NCBI GenBank assembly: GCA_000708835.1
Contig: DF237132.1
Span: forward strand, 1-64,000
Source: Klebsormidium nitens
Lineage: Eukaryota; Streptophyta; Klebsormidiophyceae; Klebsormidiales; Klebsormidiaceae
Direction: 5' to 3'
DNA length: 64,000 nucleotides
Positions 1-10,396 of this stretch are shown here, piece by piece. A program made the position numbers and the translations under genes. Every line of letters begins with the position of its first letter. Within the stretch, counting starts at the first letter, position 1. Under the pieces are notes generated by a model that saw only the letters and a program-made list of their open reading frames with translations, was not told the DNA's origin and ran no database searches.

Positions 1-362
1 GCCCGTTCTGAGGCCCAGGCCCAGGGCCAGGGCCAGGATCGCAAGCTTTGCAATGAAGCTGTGCAGGGCATATGCCAGGCTTCCAAGTTTGAGCGGCATT
101 CCGGTGTCAATAATGTTCATGCCAGGCAGCCGGTTGAACGTCGCGGCTCTTCGCTATCTAGAGCCCAATTCTTTCCGCCCTCGCGGAGACAACATTTAAG
201 TTTTAACTGAAGAAGACAACCAAGCCAGTAAAGAGAGGCGTCGATTCTTATCACCGGGTACGACATACACAGTATTTTTAGATCGTCTATTTAATTTTCT
301 CCGGCTCGTCACAATTACAATTAATACATACTCTACTGGGATTCCATTCTGCTGAGTCCTGC
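1..362. other. intergenic, no gene seen
   Basis: No coding exon or RNA gene is supported here. The first 40 bases carry a short GGCCCAGGGCCAGG-type purine/GC repeat. The rest is unremarkable and may hold the promoter or 5' UTR of the next gene. Confidence 0.5.
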
Positions 363-1911
363 ATGACAGCTGTTGCCAGTGCGATTGCCAGCAAGCAGGC
401 CGGCATTGGGCAATTGCCTCCCTCTCGCACTCGTACAACTCTTGCCATTGGCATTGCGTCCGTTCAACCAAGCCGCAGCGCCCTTCTCACAAGTCTCTCA
501 CTCGACCTGGTCGCCAAATTCATGGCGGTGCGGGGTGCATGCATGCGCAGGCCTCTTCTGGGGCTCCTCTCCCGAGCCCTTGGTTTTGGGGAAGGCAGCG
601 CGGGCGCCTTCATTGATGGAGCCAGTGTGAGGGCTTTTGCAGCTACCACTCAGCCTACGGGGCGCACAGGCAGTGGCAGCGTAACCAATGTGAGTGGTCA
701 AAGGGAGCAGGAAGCAGCAGCGGACGAAGGAGCTCCCCCACCTGACAGTTCGTTTGATGGTGGGGGGGCGGCGGGGAGTGCAATGGGGGGTGAAGGGCAG
801 AAGGAGGGGGCTGTCAATTCTGAGCACACCCAGAACTTTGACAAGGAGAAGGGGCGCGAAGGAGGAAAAGCAGCAATTGGGCAGAAGGGCACCCGGCAGT
901 ACAGCACATTTGCAGCTGGAGCCTTGCATGCAAGCCCCAGAGCAGCCCCAGTCTCGCACACTACGCGGGTGCACAGCTTGCGAGCATTCTGCAGCGTCGA
1001 GACGCCCACCATCGACAAAGAAAAGGCTACATCAGACAAGGACATCTTCAGGTCAGCCCCAGGGGGAGCCGCCATGGAGGATGAGAAAGAGGAAGAGGAC
1101 CCAAAGGAAACTACTTCAGGGGAGGGGGAGAAGGTGCAGGGCGAGGGCAAGCCAATCGGACGAGAGATGGGTGAGGAAGCCTGCATGTCACCAACATGTT
1201 ACGGTGTTGAGGGGACTGCCTTCTGGGTTGCTCTTGTTGGTACACTTGGTCTCTGGTGACTACCTTCCTGAGGATGATTGATGAATGAGGCTTTGCAGTG
1301 TTGGTCCAGAAGTCTCGAATGCTGAAATCTTTTGTGATCACAATTTGAAACTTCACTGGTAGGGGACATGAGTTGGGCTTTGGGACATAACTCATGGGTA
1401 TCATCAACAGGAGAGCAGGACGGAGGAGAGCAGAACGGAGGCAGAGATTGCACTCGTTTCACAGTTCTGTGTGCATAACGCAGGGACTGGCAGTGCTACC
1501 AACGTGAGTGGAGCTGGCACTGAGGGGTCAGGCGATGTTCCTGCAGACTCGAGCTTTGATGCAGGAGGCAGTATGAACATGGACGATGGAAAGCACAAGG
1601 GGGGCAGGTGAGGAGACAATGAGATGTACATGTTGTGTAGAGCAAGCCAGAGAACAAGTGCATTTGACATGTGCTCATTAACCCTTCTCCAACTTGCCAA
1701 TCGACATTTGAGATAGTTCTTTGTTCAGGTTAATCAGCAAGAGCACCTTTCTTTCAAGCTGCTGTTCAATCAAAGGGCCTCCACGCTGCTGATCACCTTC
1801 CTATCAAGCTGCTGTTGTTAAAAAGGACCTCCACTTTCTTGCAGGGAACACACACAGAACTTCGATGATGAAATGAAGACCAAAGGGGGTTCAAAGAAGG
1901 CAGTCAACTGA
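363..1911 (+). CDS. hypothetical protein with internal repeat, possibly mitochondrial
   Basis: I do not recognise the family. A three-exon model closes in frame: 363-1170, 1484-1607 and 1845-1911, about 332 aa, with GT-AG junctions at all borders. An in-frame ATG at 522 begins MAVRGACMRRPLLGLLSRAL, an Arg/Leu/Ala-rich, acid-free stretch typical of a mitochondrial presequence, so translation may really start there. The middle is rich in Gly, Glu and Lys and looks disordered. The protein contains two copies of one motif set: TNVSG, then DSSFDGGG, then EHTQNFD in exon 1, and TNVSG, DSSFDAGG and EHTQNFDDE spread over exons 2 and 3, where the second copy is split by an intron. No catalytic motif is visible. 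The function is unknown; mitochondrial import is inferred only from the N-terminus. Confidence 0.6.
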
Positions 1912-3751
1912 TTGGCGTGTCTTGCACAGAAGTATGATGTTAATGAGTGAGATGGGCAGGATATGTGACTCCACAGGACCCTCCTGAGCACATGAGTTAG
2001 TTGTATCATAAAGACGATTCACGCTCAATGATATTTGCACGCTTCAAGGGGCCGCCTTTTTGTATCATACACCAGGCGAGAGCTCGTTAGGCAGGCCGGT
2101 AGTGTGCGAACTGCACGCTGTGCTATTACTAAACAACTGAGCTATCTGTGAAGCCTTGCCAAGGCGGCTAGTTGAGATTTCAACTTGCTGGATTGCTTTG
2201 CACTGATCATCTCCTGTCAGCTGATAACGTAGATACGAGAGGCATTTAATATGACACACTCGAATGGGCTTGGAAAGTACGGTATGCCTGCACATAAGTT
2301 GAATACGACACCAATCTGTGAGTCTTTGATCCTCCAGCGAATCAGGTAATCTTAATCAGGATGGAGCACTGCAACAATAGCGTGGGAGCTTGCCAGGAAG
2401 CAAGTAGCTCAACAAGCTGCAGCCGAACATGGGGCGATGCTATCATGTTATGCGGCACGAGTTGCATGACCGCTTCTTTTGACCTGTTAGCCATGTACTC
2501 TTGAAGGATCAAAGTCAATCTATACTAACTCCGGGGCCCTAGATGCGTCCGAGGGTTATGTGATGAAAATGTTTCGCGCCATAATAAACGCCTTGTTCCT
2601 CAGGCAAGCAAGAACCTTAACCTGCGCGTTGACGAGAGGAAGCTTCAACTGGATTATTGTGTGACGGCTTTGCTTATACACGAGCTTCGCATTGATTATT
2701 GCAAGATAAATGCATGCAATATAATCTGACTTGAACAAGTTATGAGTGATCGACGATCGCGTATGGTGACTCACATTGAAAAGGGAGTAACATCAAAAAG
2801 AGCTGTACACTTTCAAGATGCTCGAAGCACATGGCCGGCGTATCATCTAGATGAATCTAGAAGTTGGAAGGACTTGAAAATGCTTCGAGGGGTTGCTTGT
2901 GCGGCGGTATATTGACAATCGCACCGGTTGAACGAAGCCGTGATGGTGTTCGAGCAGCACATGTGCTCCCCTTGATCGGAGGAAAAGACTAAAAAGAGAG
3001 TCGACGATTCTGTTACGTTAAAGCTCAGCCGCTGGATGAGATACCGGAAAGTCCAATGCAGCAAACGCAACACAAACGAACTGATGTCACAGGCCTAGTG
3101 GAGACAGTGGCACGCACTCTTTGGGCGCCGTTCAAAAGCAGCGGCAAGCGCGCGCCTAATTCGTAGTGTTTGCGAGAGATTACTTACAATCTGTGATTGT
3201 AGTGTGACATATGCACTATTGCAAATTTTATGTCCTTCATGCAATCCCTAGATATCGTATCTACAATTATGATCTAAGATTCAACCGCGCAGCAATGTAT
3301 TTACTGATAACTTGACTCTCCTCACGAGCTCAGTGGACTTTCACGATCCGCCAAGTTGCAGTCCAAGAATTCGACTTACGTTTGAGGAGGATCGTCTTCT
3401 AAACAACTTCAATTATATTGCCAGCTATTACTACTAAGCGATTACCCTCCACTTACATGAAAATATGTAGCATCACCATCAACCTTCCATGTTGCTGGCC
3501 AATATCCCTCGTCTCGAGCTCGTGTCAAGCTTTGACACCGATGGTTCGTCCTCACTACAAAGGAAGCGGAAAGACGAGGCTTGAGTATCTGTCTTAAAGT
3601 GTCGTCAAATTGAGGCACTTCGGAAGGATTGGAATCAGAAGGACAAGGTTCGGCATGGACCTCCGTCACCAGGAGCAGTAACAGTCTCAGTAACGTATCT
3701 GAGCCAGCAGAGAGCTTTCATTTGAGATTCGGTCTCTTTGAAGTGCCACAA
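1912..3751. other. intergenic, no supported gene
   Basis: Only short ORFs without recognisable domains or splice context occur. A 75-codon open frame on the minus strand (3442-3669) could be a further 3' exon of the SET-domain gene, but no acceptor joins it in the right phase. Confidence 0.4.
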
Positions 3752-5224
3752 TCATGCTACATCTTTTTTCAACCCTTGATTAAACTCACAGTCTTCATCA
3801 GGCTGTGAGGGGTTACTTACTTGCTTTTGCTGCATACTTCGGCAGCGGTACAAAAGCTCCTGAATGTGCTTGTTGACCCGGTATCGACCCAGCTGCGTGG
3901 GGGACAGGTACTTGGCACCAGCTACCCGTCCAACACACTGCATGTGTTGTACACAAGTACACGCAGACGAATGCTCAGAAGACAACCGGATTGAACGGAA
4001 AGACGGCTGCCGGTTGCCATTTACAAACCAATCGTACACAGCAGTACAAACTCGATTTCAACGAAACACCTCATTGCAACACTTAATCAAGCAATCTGTA
4101 CTCTCTGCAAGGCATGACGTACCTTGGGAGCACCACACCAGCACTTGAATGGCTGATCCATCTCATACTCGGTGGAACAATAGAAGAATGCAAGCTCGTC
4201 GCCAGGCGCAATGTCTATGAGGGCTTCAATTTCCATCTTGTCAATGTTGACATGGACGCTGGGAGAGCAGCTATGGTTCATGTACACCAAGTCACTGTTG
4301 AGCTCAAAGTGTTCGTTGACGCCGCTCTGAACGCTTGTGTATTTTTTTGCCACTCCCGTTGTAATTCCTTCAATCTTGCAGATTGAATCACCAGCCTGCG
4401 CAAGTTATTCACAACTCATCAGATCGATTGTAGGCCTCCCATAAGGTGCCTCTTGGAAAAGAGTCCGCAGACCACGTTGGCAGGATGTCAATGATCAGAA
4501 GTCCCTTCAAGAACCTCAACAGACTCGCCAGGGCTAAAGCTGCTAGGGTGCTTCTAAGAGTCAATGCTTTTGATTCACAAAGTCGACTGTGACTCGTCTC
4601 TTCTGCCTTCTTGAAGTGAGCACCTGATGATCGTCAGCTGCCCATTTTTGAAAGACAAATCCTTCTGCCGCGCGTTTGCTCAGGTCCCTCTACTGAGGAA
4701 GGGGTTCCAGCTTTTTGCTTGTCATCCTCATTATGAAATCTGACGGAATGAGAAAAGTGACAGGGTCTTGAAGCGTCTGTCCTTATAGAGCTGCATGTCT
4801 CTAAAACCGTTCTGACAGTAAGAAAGGTGCATCCAGCTAGATACTACGTCCTCATGGTACACATCCATAGTTCCTTAAGATCTGTTATAGTTTCTTGCTT
4901 GTGGTCCAACTACCTGTACATATGCACAGACAACATCAACTTGAGACAGGGGTCACTTCGTAGACTTACCTTGAAATCTGCAACTGCAATCAACTTTGCA
5001 CTAAAGTCTCCTTTGCCTTTGACGATCTTGAAAAGCTCAGGATGCAGGACCATATTTCTGTTCTCAAGCGGGGATTTGGGGGACACAACCAGTGCACTTG
5101 AGCTCACTCGCTTTGGAGATACAAGCTGCACAATATTCGAGCTGTTTGAAACAAGGATCCTACGTCCAGTTCGGAGATCGACATCCTGGCTGCCATGAGG
5201 ACTAGCAATAGCCACAGCGGCCAT
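3752..5224 (-). CDS. small SET-domain protein (putative lysine methyltransferase)
   Basis: Exons on the minus strand are 4970-5224, 4123-4395 and 3752-3937, all joined in phase 0, about 237 aa. The protein is essentially a stand-alone SET domain. GKGDFSAKLIAV near residue 70 matches the start of SET. NHSCSPSVHVN near residue 125 is the SAM and active-site motif. GDELAFFY carries the conserved catalytic-type tyrosine. CWCGAPKC followed by GRVAGAKYLSP looks like a post-SET cysteine cluster spanning the exon 2/3 junction. Family members transfer a methyl group from S-adenosylmethionine to lysine; the substrate here is unknown. The 3' end is uncertain: a good donor (GTAAGT) at 3820-3815 would end exon 3 at 3821, and a further exon could follow, whereas reading through gives a stop at 3752. 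The gene is transcribed away from FMP32. Confidence 0.75.
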
Positions 5225-5591
5225 AGCGCTTCAGCTCAGTCAGAACCACCTTATCAGCTTCCGCAAGGACGAGTAGCTGCAGAATCCTGCGCCTGTGTGT
5301 CACAGCGGCCAGTATCAACTGGTTGCTTCCTTTTGAGATTCAGACTTGCAGCTAATGACCGAAGGACGAAGATATAGATAAAGGTAACAACATGAGACGC
5401 TCATGTTGCAAAAGCTGATTGTTTTGGTTTTGCCTAAGTCGCCACTTCTTAACAGTCTGCTTCGTATGAAAGGCTGAACTTTGACCTTTGTGCAAGGTGC
5501 ATCCTGCTGCTAGCTCACCGACTGAAAACATTTCAAGGCTTGCACTTCTGACATCAAGTCTTCTAGGCTCTAGCTCCGTCTTTGAATACAC

Positions 5592-5710
5592 CTTCTCCCG
5601 AGCAACCTGCCAGTTTTAGTGGAAAATTTAGTCTAACTTAGTCAGTCTGTTGCTGAATGAAATTAGTCTAAAATAGATGACACTAAAACTGGCAGGTTGC
5701 TCGGGAGAAG
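5592..5710. repeat. MITE-like foldback element with 30-bp perfect inverted ends
   Basis: Bases 5592-5621 (beginning CTTCTCCCGAGCAACCTGCC) are the exact reverse complement of 5681-5710. The 59-bp centre is AT-rich and itself partly symmetrical (TTTAGTCTAA against TTAGTCTAAAAT). Size and shape fit a miniature inverted-repeat element. I could not identify a clear target-site duplication beside it, so mobility is an inference. Confidence 0.75.
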
Positions 5711-6309
5711 CTGTAAGCTTCGAATAATTGAAATCTGTAGGACACGCATAGTGGAGCTAGGTAGCTGCCAAGGTGCTGAAGAGACCAGCTGAGACTGGAG
5801 CTTTACTGCTCCTCTGCTCAGGCCCCAGGGACCACTCGCATTAAATAGAAACCTCGATTTGAGAAACCCTAGTGCCCTAGGTAGTACTGGGTACTAGTAC
5901 TACGTATCCGGTGGTTTACGGTATCTTTTCAGAAGAACCTGGCGTGACATCGAGACAGTGAGCCTAGGTTGTGCCTGCGTGTACCTGCGGTAACACCCGT
6001 GCTTCAACATAGGACTACAGTAAATAGCGCCATGGTCCATCCCTATGGCGGGCCCTGTGGAGAGGTGCAGCCTGCAGGTACCTATCCTACGCCGACGGTA
6101 CTCTACGTGCCTATGCCGCCACCCAAAGTACATCCCTATTTCACCAGAAATGCAACTGCCAAAAGTGTGATTCACATTGCTTGGCCGCCCAGTTCTTGCT
6201 GGATCGTTCATGCCCCGGGGGCCGGATGTGAAGCAAAGACAGGGCTTTTGTCGCCGTCGATGAGATTGATCGGGGGATGGCGAGTTGGTGTGCATTGGAC
6301 CACCACTTT

Positions 6310-6344
6310 CAACGCAGGTGTTCAAACTTTGAACACCTGCGTTG
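6310..6344. repeat. 35-nt perfect palindrome
   Basis: Two 17-base arms, CAACGCAGGTGTTCAAA and its exact reverse complement, flank a single central C. It lies 363 bp upstream of the FMP32 start codon. It could form a cruciform or be a dyad binding site; nothing in the sequence decides which. Confidence 0.8.
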
Positions 6345-6706
6345 TGGCCGGTGGATCACGTGGTTTTGTCTCGTGATGTCACCTGTATCTCGCAATTTAA
6401 GACGTACCCGGCGTGGGACGGGGAGGTACATGATACATCACAAGGGCCTCTCTCCATCTCTCCAATTGGGTCAAGGTCTAGATTAGGGTTCCCCCCTCTG
6501 CAATGCTGCATAAAGGTAGTCAAAGGATCTCTGAAGCTGAATCTTTGCTTTCCAACAGGGACAAACGACATTTCAGACTTTTCAGAGCCATCTTGGAGCA
6601 GTTCTGTCTGCTTGCATCCCTTGACCCCGCAAGTGCAAAACAGAGCATTATAGGTTGATTCTAGTAGGAGAAGTTTAAAGGCACTTTGATTGCCACAGCG
6701 GCACCA

Positions 6707-9309
6707 ATGGCATTCCTAGGCAGAGGCATTCCCAGTATAGTGCAGACCGCAAAAACTGGGCAGTCCCTTCCCTCGATTCGCATCGGTTTCACACCTGACA
6801 TAGTGGAAAGGTTTTCCACCAGTGCTCATAGGGAGGAAGAAGCTTCTGCGACATTACGGAGTAGTGCCTCTGTGGATCTTGTGATGCAAGAGCAGGCATC
6901 TTGTTCTTCTTCATCAATTCCATCCACAGAAACTTTCGGCCGACAACCAGATCAATCACCAAAGGCTAAGTCCTTAGATCAGAATCCTGCGTTAGCTCAA
7001 AGTTCTGTTCCATTTTCAGCCCGCCAGTTCTGGACAAGCACGTTCCGGCAGGCTGCCAACCAAGCGCAGCCCTTAGGCAATGGGCGGCGGGCCTATCTGG
7101 TCGACACATTAGCCCTGGTGAGTGAATAGGTGGACTCAATCTGGCCGAATTGAGGTCTCAATCGTCAACTAGGTTTACCAACCACTTTTTTGAATATAGA
7201 ATGCTTACACATGGCTTACCACCTGCAATGCTATGGAGAGGACTGCCAACAGATACCGCCTTGTCTTGACCAGGGTATCTGAACGCGGTTGATCGTTACT
7301 CCCTTCAGGTTCGGCGGTTAGAGTCAGAAGGACTGACGGCAAAACAAGCGGAAGCCATCACCCATGTCATTACTGAGGTCTTGAGTGACAGTCTGGAGAA
7401 TGTTGCGCAGAACTTCACGTCCAAAGTGGAGATGCAAAAGGTGAGGGCAGATAAACATTATTTTAGGGTTTTGGTCACAATGCGCTTGATCAGGCTGGCC
7501 TAGGCTCGCTTGTTTTCCAATTCTCAAAGGTCGTGCAAATAACATCGTGTATAGGATAGCTGGGCAGGATTCGTGTTTGGGTTTGCTGCTCGGCCCACAA
7601 TTGTCAACTAAGGTTTGAAATCTGTTGCAGCACGACTTGGCGCAAGATGCTGCAATCCAAAGGTTCAAGAGCGAAGTACAAAGTGCTCAGGTGAGGCAGT
7701 GGTCCAACTCTTTGCCTCAAAAACAGTGCCATTCACTCGTGGGGGAACACCTTGAACACCTTAAGCATGGTAAAGCTTTGAAGGTAGTGATTGCAGTATT
7801 TTTCGTTAGTGACTTCAAATCGAACATATGTCCATGTTCTTAATGAACCTCATCTCCAATTGGGGGTAGGAATGGATCTACTGAGTAGGGGCGTGGGCAT
7901 AGACGTTGAGCGTTGACAAGCTAGTAAAAGTGGGCCATTTCATCAGGTCATGCATTTCTTGCTGAAGAAATCCTGCTGCTTTCAGGAGCACCACATTGCA
8001 AGTCTGCAACGAGAAACAGAGCGATTGCGCACTGACATCGAAAAGATGAGGAGTGAGCTTCGGTGAGTCCAAGGGGGCGTCGAAGGCTGTCCGGAAGAAA
8101 GCAGAGCTTTTCTGGCCCACTCGTTGGGCTGTTTTAAAGATGCCCAGATCTTTGCTAAGTAATCTTCTTCGGGCTTTGATTTTAGTCGTCAGGTTCTCGC
8201 AAGCGCTTGGAGACGTTTTGTGCCCTCTTTCGATTGCTCGCTATTGCCCCCGACGCATGTCCTGCATTGAACTAGCCATCCAATTCCTGTGAATCGATTG
8301 TGATCACAACATTCTGCTCTCATCAGGTACGAAATCGACAAAGTCACCGCTGGACAAAGATTAGACCTGAATCTGGAAAGAGGGTGAGCTCACATGCCCT
8401 TAGGCCTTTGGAGGTGATTTTGGAGTCTACTTATCGTTGTTCCGGTACTAGCAGTCCTTCCGGTACTAGCTGTGCCATTTGTTCGTCATCAGCTCTTGCA
8501 GCATCGACGTGTCAATGCTGTTGTTGACTGGACTGATTTTGAGAGCCTGCTTTTCATGCAGCCGGATCCGAGAAGAGTTGTCGAACCAGTCCCAGGAGAC
8601 GGGGAACATCGCCACGCGCCTCGACAGGGTGAGTCTGTCCTCAATCCATATCAGTTGTTCTTCATGCTGTACCGTTCTTACTTTCTGAACGGGGATGGAA
8701 GCGATCAGACAAAAGTGACGAAACATCCTGGACCCAACTTGTGTAGGAAAGTCAAACGAGGACCTTGGAAAAGCTGCAACTATCAAGATCGAGTTCAACT
8801 CGTAGAGAAGCTATGTTCGGAATCAAGAACGAGTTCCGTGCATTGCTTCTCACTACGAGACTGGTGGGAACCCTTTCGGCCATCACATCACCGGCAACTG
8901 CAGTCATTGTTATCCCTACATCGTTGCTTGCAAGAAAATTGTATTTCAGTCTCGTTCCTATGCAAAGTCGGCTAACGGGGGCCGTTCTCTTCGTGCAGGA
9001 GCTTCACGTCCTGAAGACTCAGTTGGAAGCTGCGAAGTATGACGTTATCAAGTACTGCCTAGGTGAGTATTCAGTGCCTAGCTGATACCAGAAGTGGACA
9101 GTTCCAAACGGACAGTTCAAAGGTCGAAGCATCGTGTGAGACTCTTCTCTGGTATTAGATCCTGACGGAGGGTTGGAAAGCAGCTTGTCCTTCAGATCTG
9201 CTGGAGGCCTCTGGATTCTCGAACTCACAAGGTAAACTTTTGTCTCGTTGCAGGTGCCATCGTCTCTGTGACTGCTGTTGGGCTGGGAGTACTAAGACTC
9301 GTGTTGTAG
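6707..9309 (+). CDS. FMP32: FMP32 / CCDC90-MCUR1 family mitochondrial coiled-coil protein
   Basis: Eight exons close in frame to 307 aa: 6707-7117, 7309-7440, 7631-7690, 7986-8062, 8327-8383, 8562-8628, 8999-9062 and 9254-9309. The family (DUF1640/CCDC90) comprises inner-mitochondrial-membrane coiled-coil proteins; animal members modulate the calcium uniporter and yeast Fmp32 is linked to respiratory-chain assembly. The N-terminal 100 or so residues are Ser/Arg-rich and presequence-like. The core starts with YLVDTLALVRRLESEGLTAK and AEAITHVITEVLSDSLENV. A long charged coiled coil follows (YEIDKVTAGQRLDLNLERG, IREELSNQ). The end is the family signature AAKYDVIKYCLG and one C-terminal hydrophobic segment (IVSVTAVGLGVLRLVL). 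The order of blocks matches plant FMP32 throughout. The ATG at 6707 is the first in frame. A purine-rich stretch at about 8762-8850 could be a cassette exon, but it is not needed to join the conserved blocks. Confidence 0.92.
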
Positions 9310-10396
9310 CATACAATCACGAACTCGGAAGCACTAGAAGTTGGCGCTTTGATTGAGGGGAGGTCATGATATCGCAGTGATATCGTTCGTCGAAAAGATG
9401 ACTGTCAAAAGCATGCAGACCAATTTGATCGCAGTTTCCTGGGCATGGCATAAGAAAAAGGAGATATTTCAGCACAAAAAGTGTTTTTGCCGCCAATAAT
9501 TGACTTTATTCTGATAAGCAACGGATAATGATTTGACTGGTTGGACTATCTTCTCCAATTCTGCTGGCCGGGGTCTTGCTTTTGATCCCTGCGCGATCAT
9601 TGGCGTCAGGCTTTTGGCCAGCATCGATCAATTGCTTGTGCCTAATTCTCATAGGTATAGTCGTCTATACGTGCCATGATGCAATGCATGTTCGACTGCA
9701 TTGAGGATTTAAGCTAATAGCTGCGCTGGCTCATGGTGATACCCTCGTTTGAAGCTGCTTAAGTTCACACACACGTGCAGCCGTGCACAACACCGCTCAA
9801 TGAAAACGAATGCCTGTAAAGAGATCATGGCAGCCTACTTCAGTTACCATAATATGAAAGCTGAAACATGAACATGATTGCAGCTATGCTATGCCACGTG
9901 CTTGTTTGCCCGTTACCATGTGTCAAACCTTTGTTAATTTGTGACTTCAGTCCCCGAGTATTATAGGGTTCGTACCAAACAAGTCATTCCGGATGTCCTC
10001 ATGCATGTCATCTGATCACACGTTCAGATGGACTGCATTGCCCCGTCAATCCAAAACTGATGCGTCCACCGATGTCGTAAGACATCTCATCTTCCATGAC
10101 TGCCGGGGAAAACTCGGAGCCCGTTCCAGTTTTACTGCGGCCACCAACATGTGGGAGTTCAAAAGTTGATCTCAGGATCTAGCTTGATAAGCTTGCTCCG
10201 AGGCGCTGCAGGTGCGTCATGAAGTGTCAATTTTCCAGCTCGCCCTCCATTCTCGTGGTGCAAGGAGAACCTTGTCGGTCGCCCAGCTCTTGCTCTGGAG
10301 CTGCATAACGAGAGCAGGGAGAGAACTTCTTGACTATTTTTGGTATATAGCTTTTAGCACATCTGCAGTAGCAGCATGCAAATTGGGAACCCGCTG
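9310..10396. other. convergent intergenic region, no gene seen
   Basis: The region lies between the FMP32 stop (+) and the RUS3 3' end (-). It holds only AT-rich non-coding sequence and short meaningless frames; it probably contains both 3' UTRs and terminators. Confidence 0.5.

Larger units (their letters stand above)
5225..6706. other. intergenic between divergent SET and FMP32 genes
   Basis: No convincing exon was found. The stretch holds two inverted-repeat structures, listed separately (5592-5710 and 6310-6344), and presumably the promoters of both flanking genes. Open frames around 5900-6376 on both strands have no domain or splice context. Confidence 0.5.

Noticed and set aside
3442-3669. 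Possible fourth exon of the SET gene
   Set aside because: No AG acceptor in front of it restores the frame from the exon 3 donor, so it was not included.
5900-6376. Opposed 130-140-codon frames
   Set aside because: Neither shows a domain, and they include the 35-nt palindrome. Chance frames in GC-balanced DNA explain them.
8762-8880. Possible extra FMP32 exon
   Set aside because: It is open in frame after an AG, but the exons before and after it join directly at a conserved family position, so it is left as intron.
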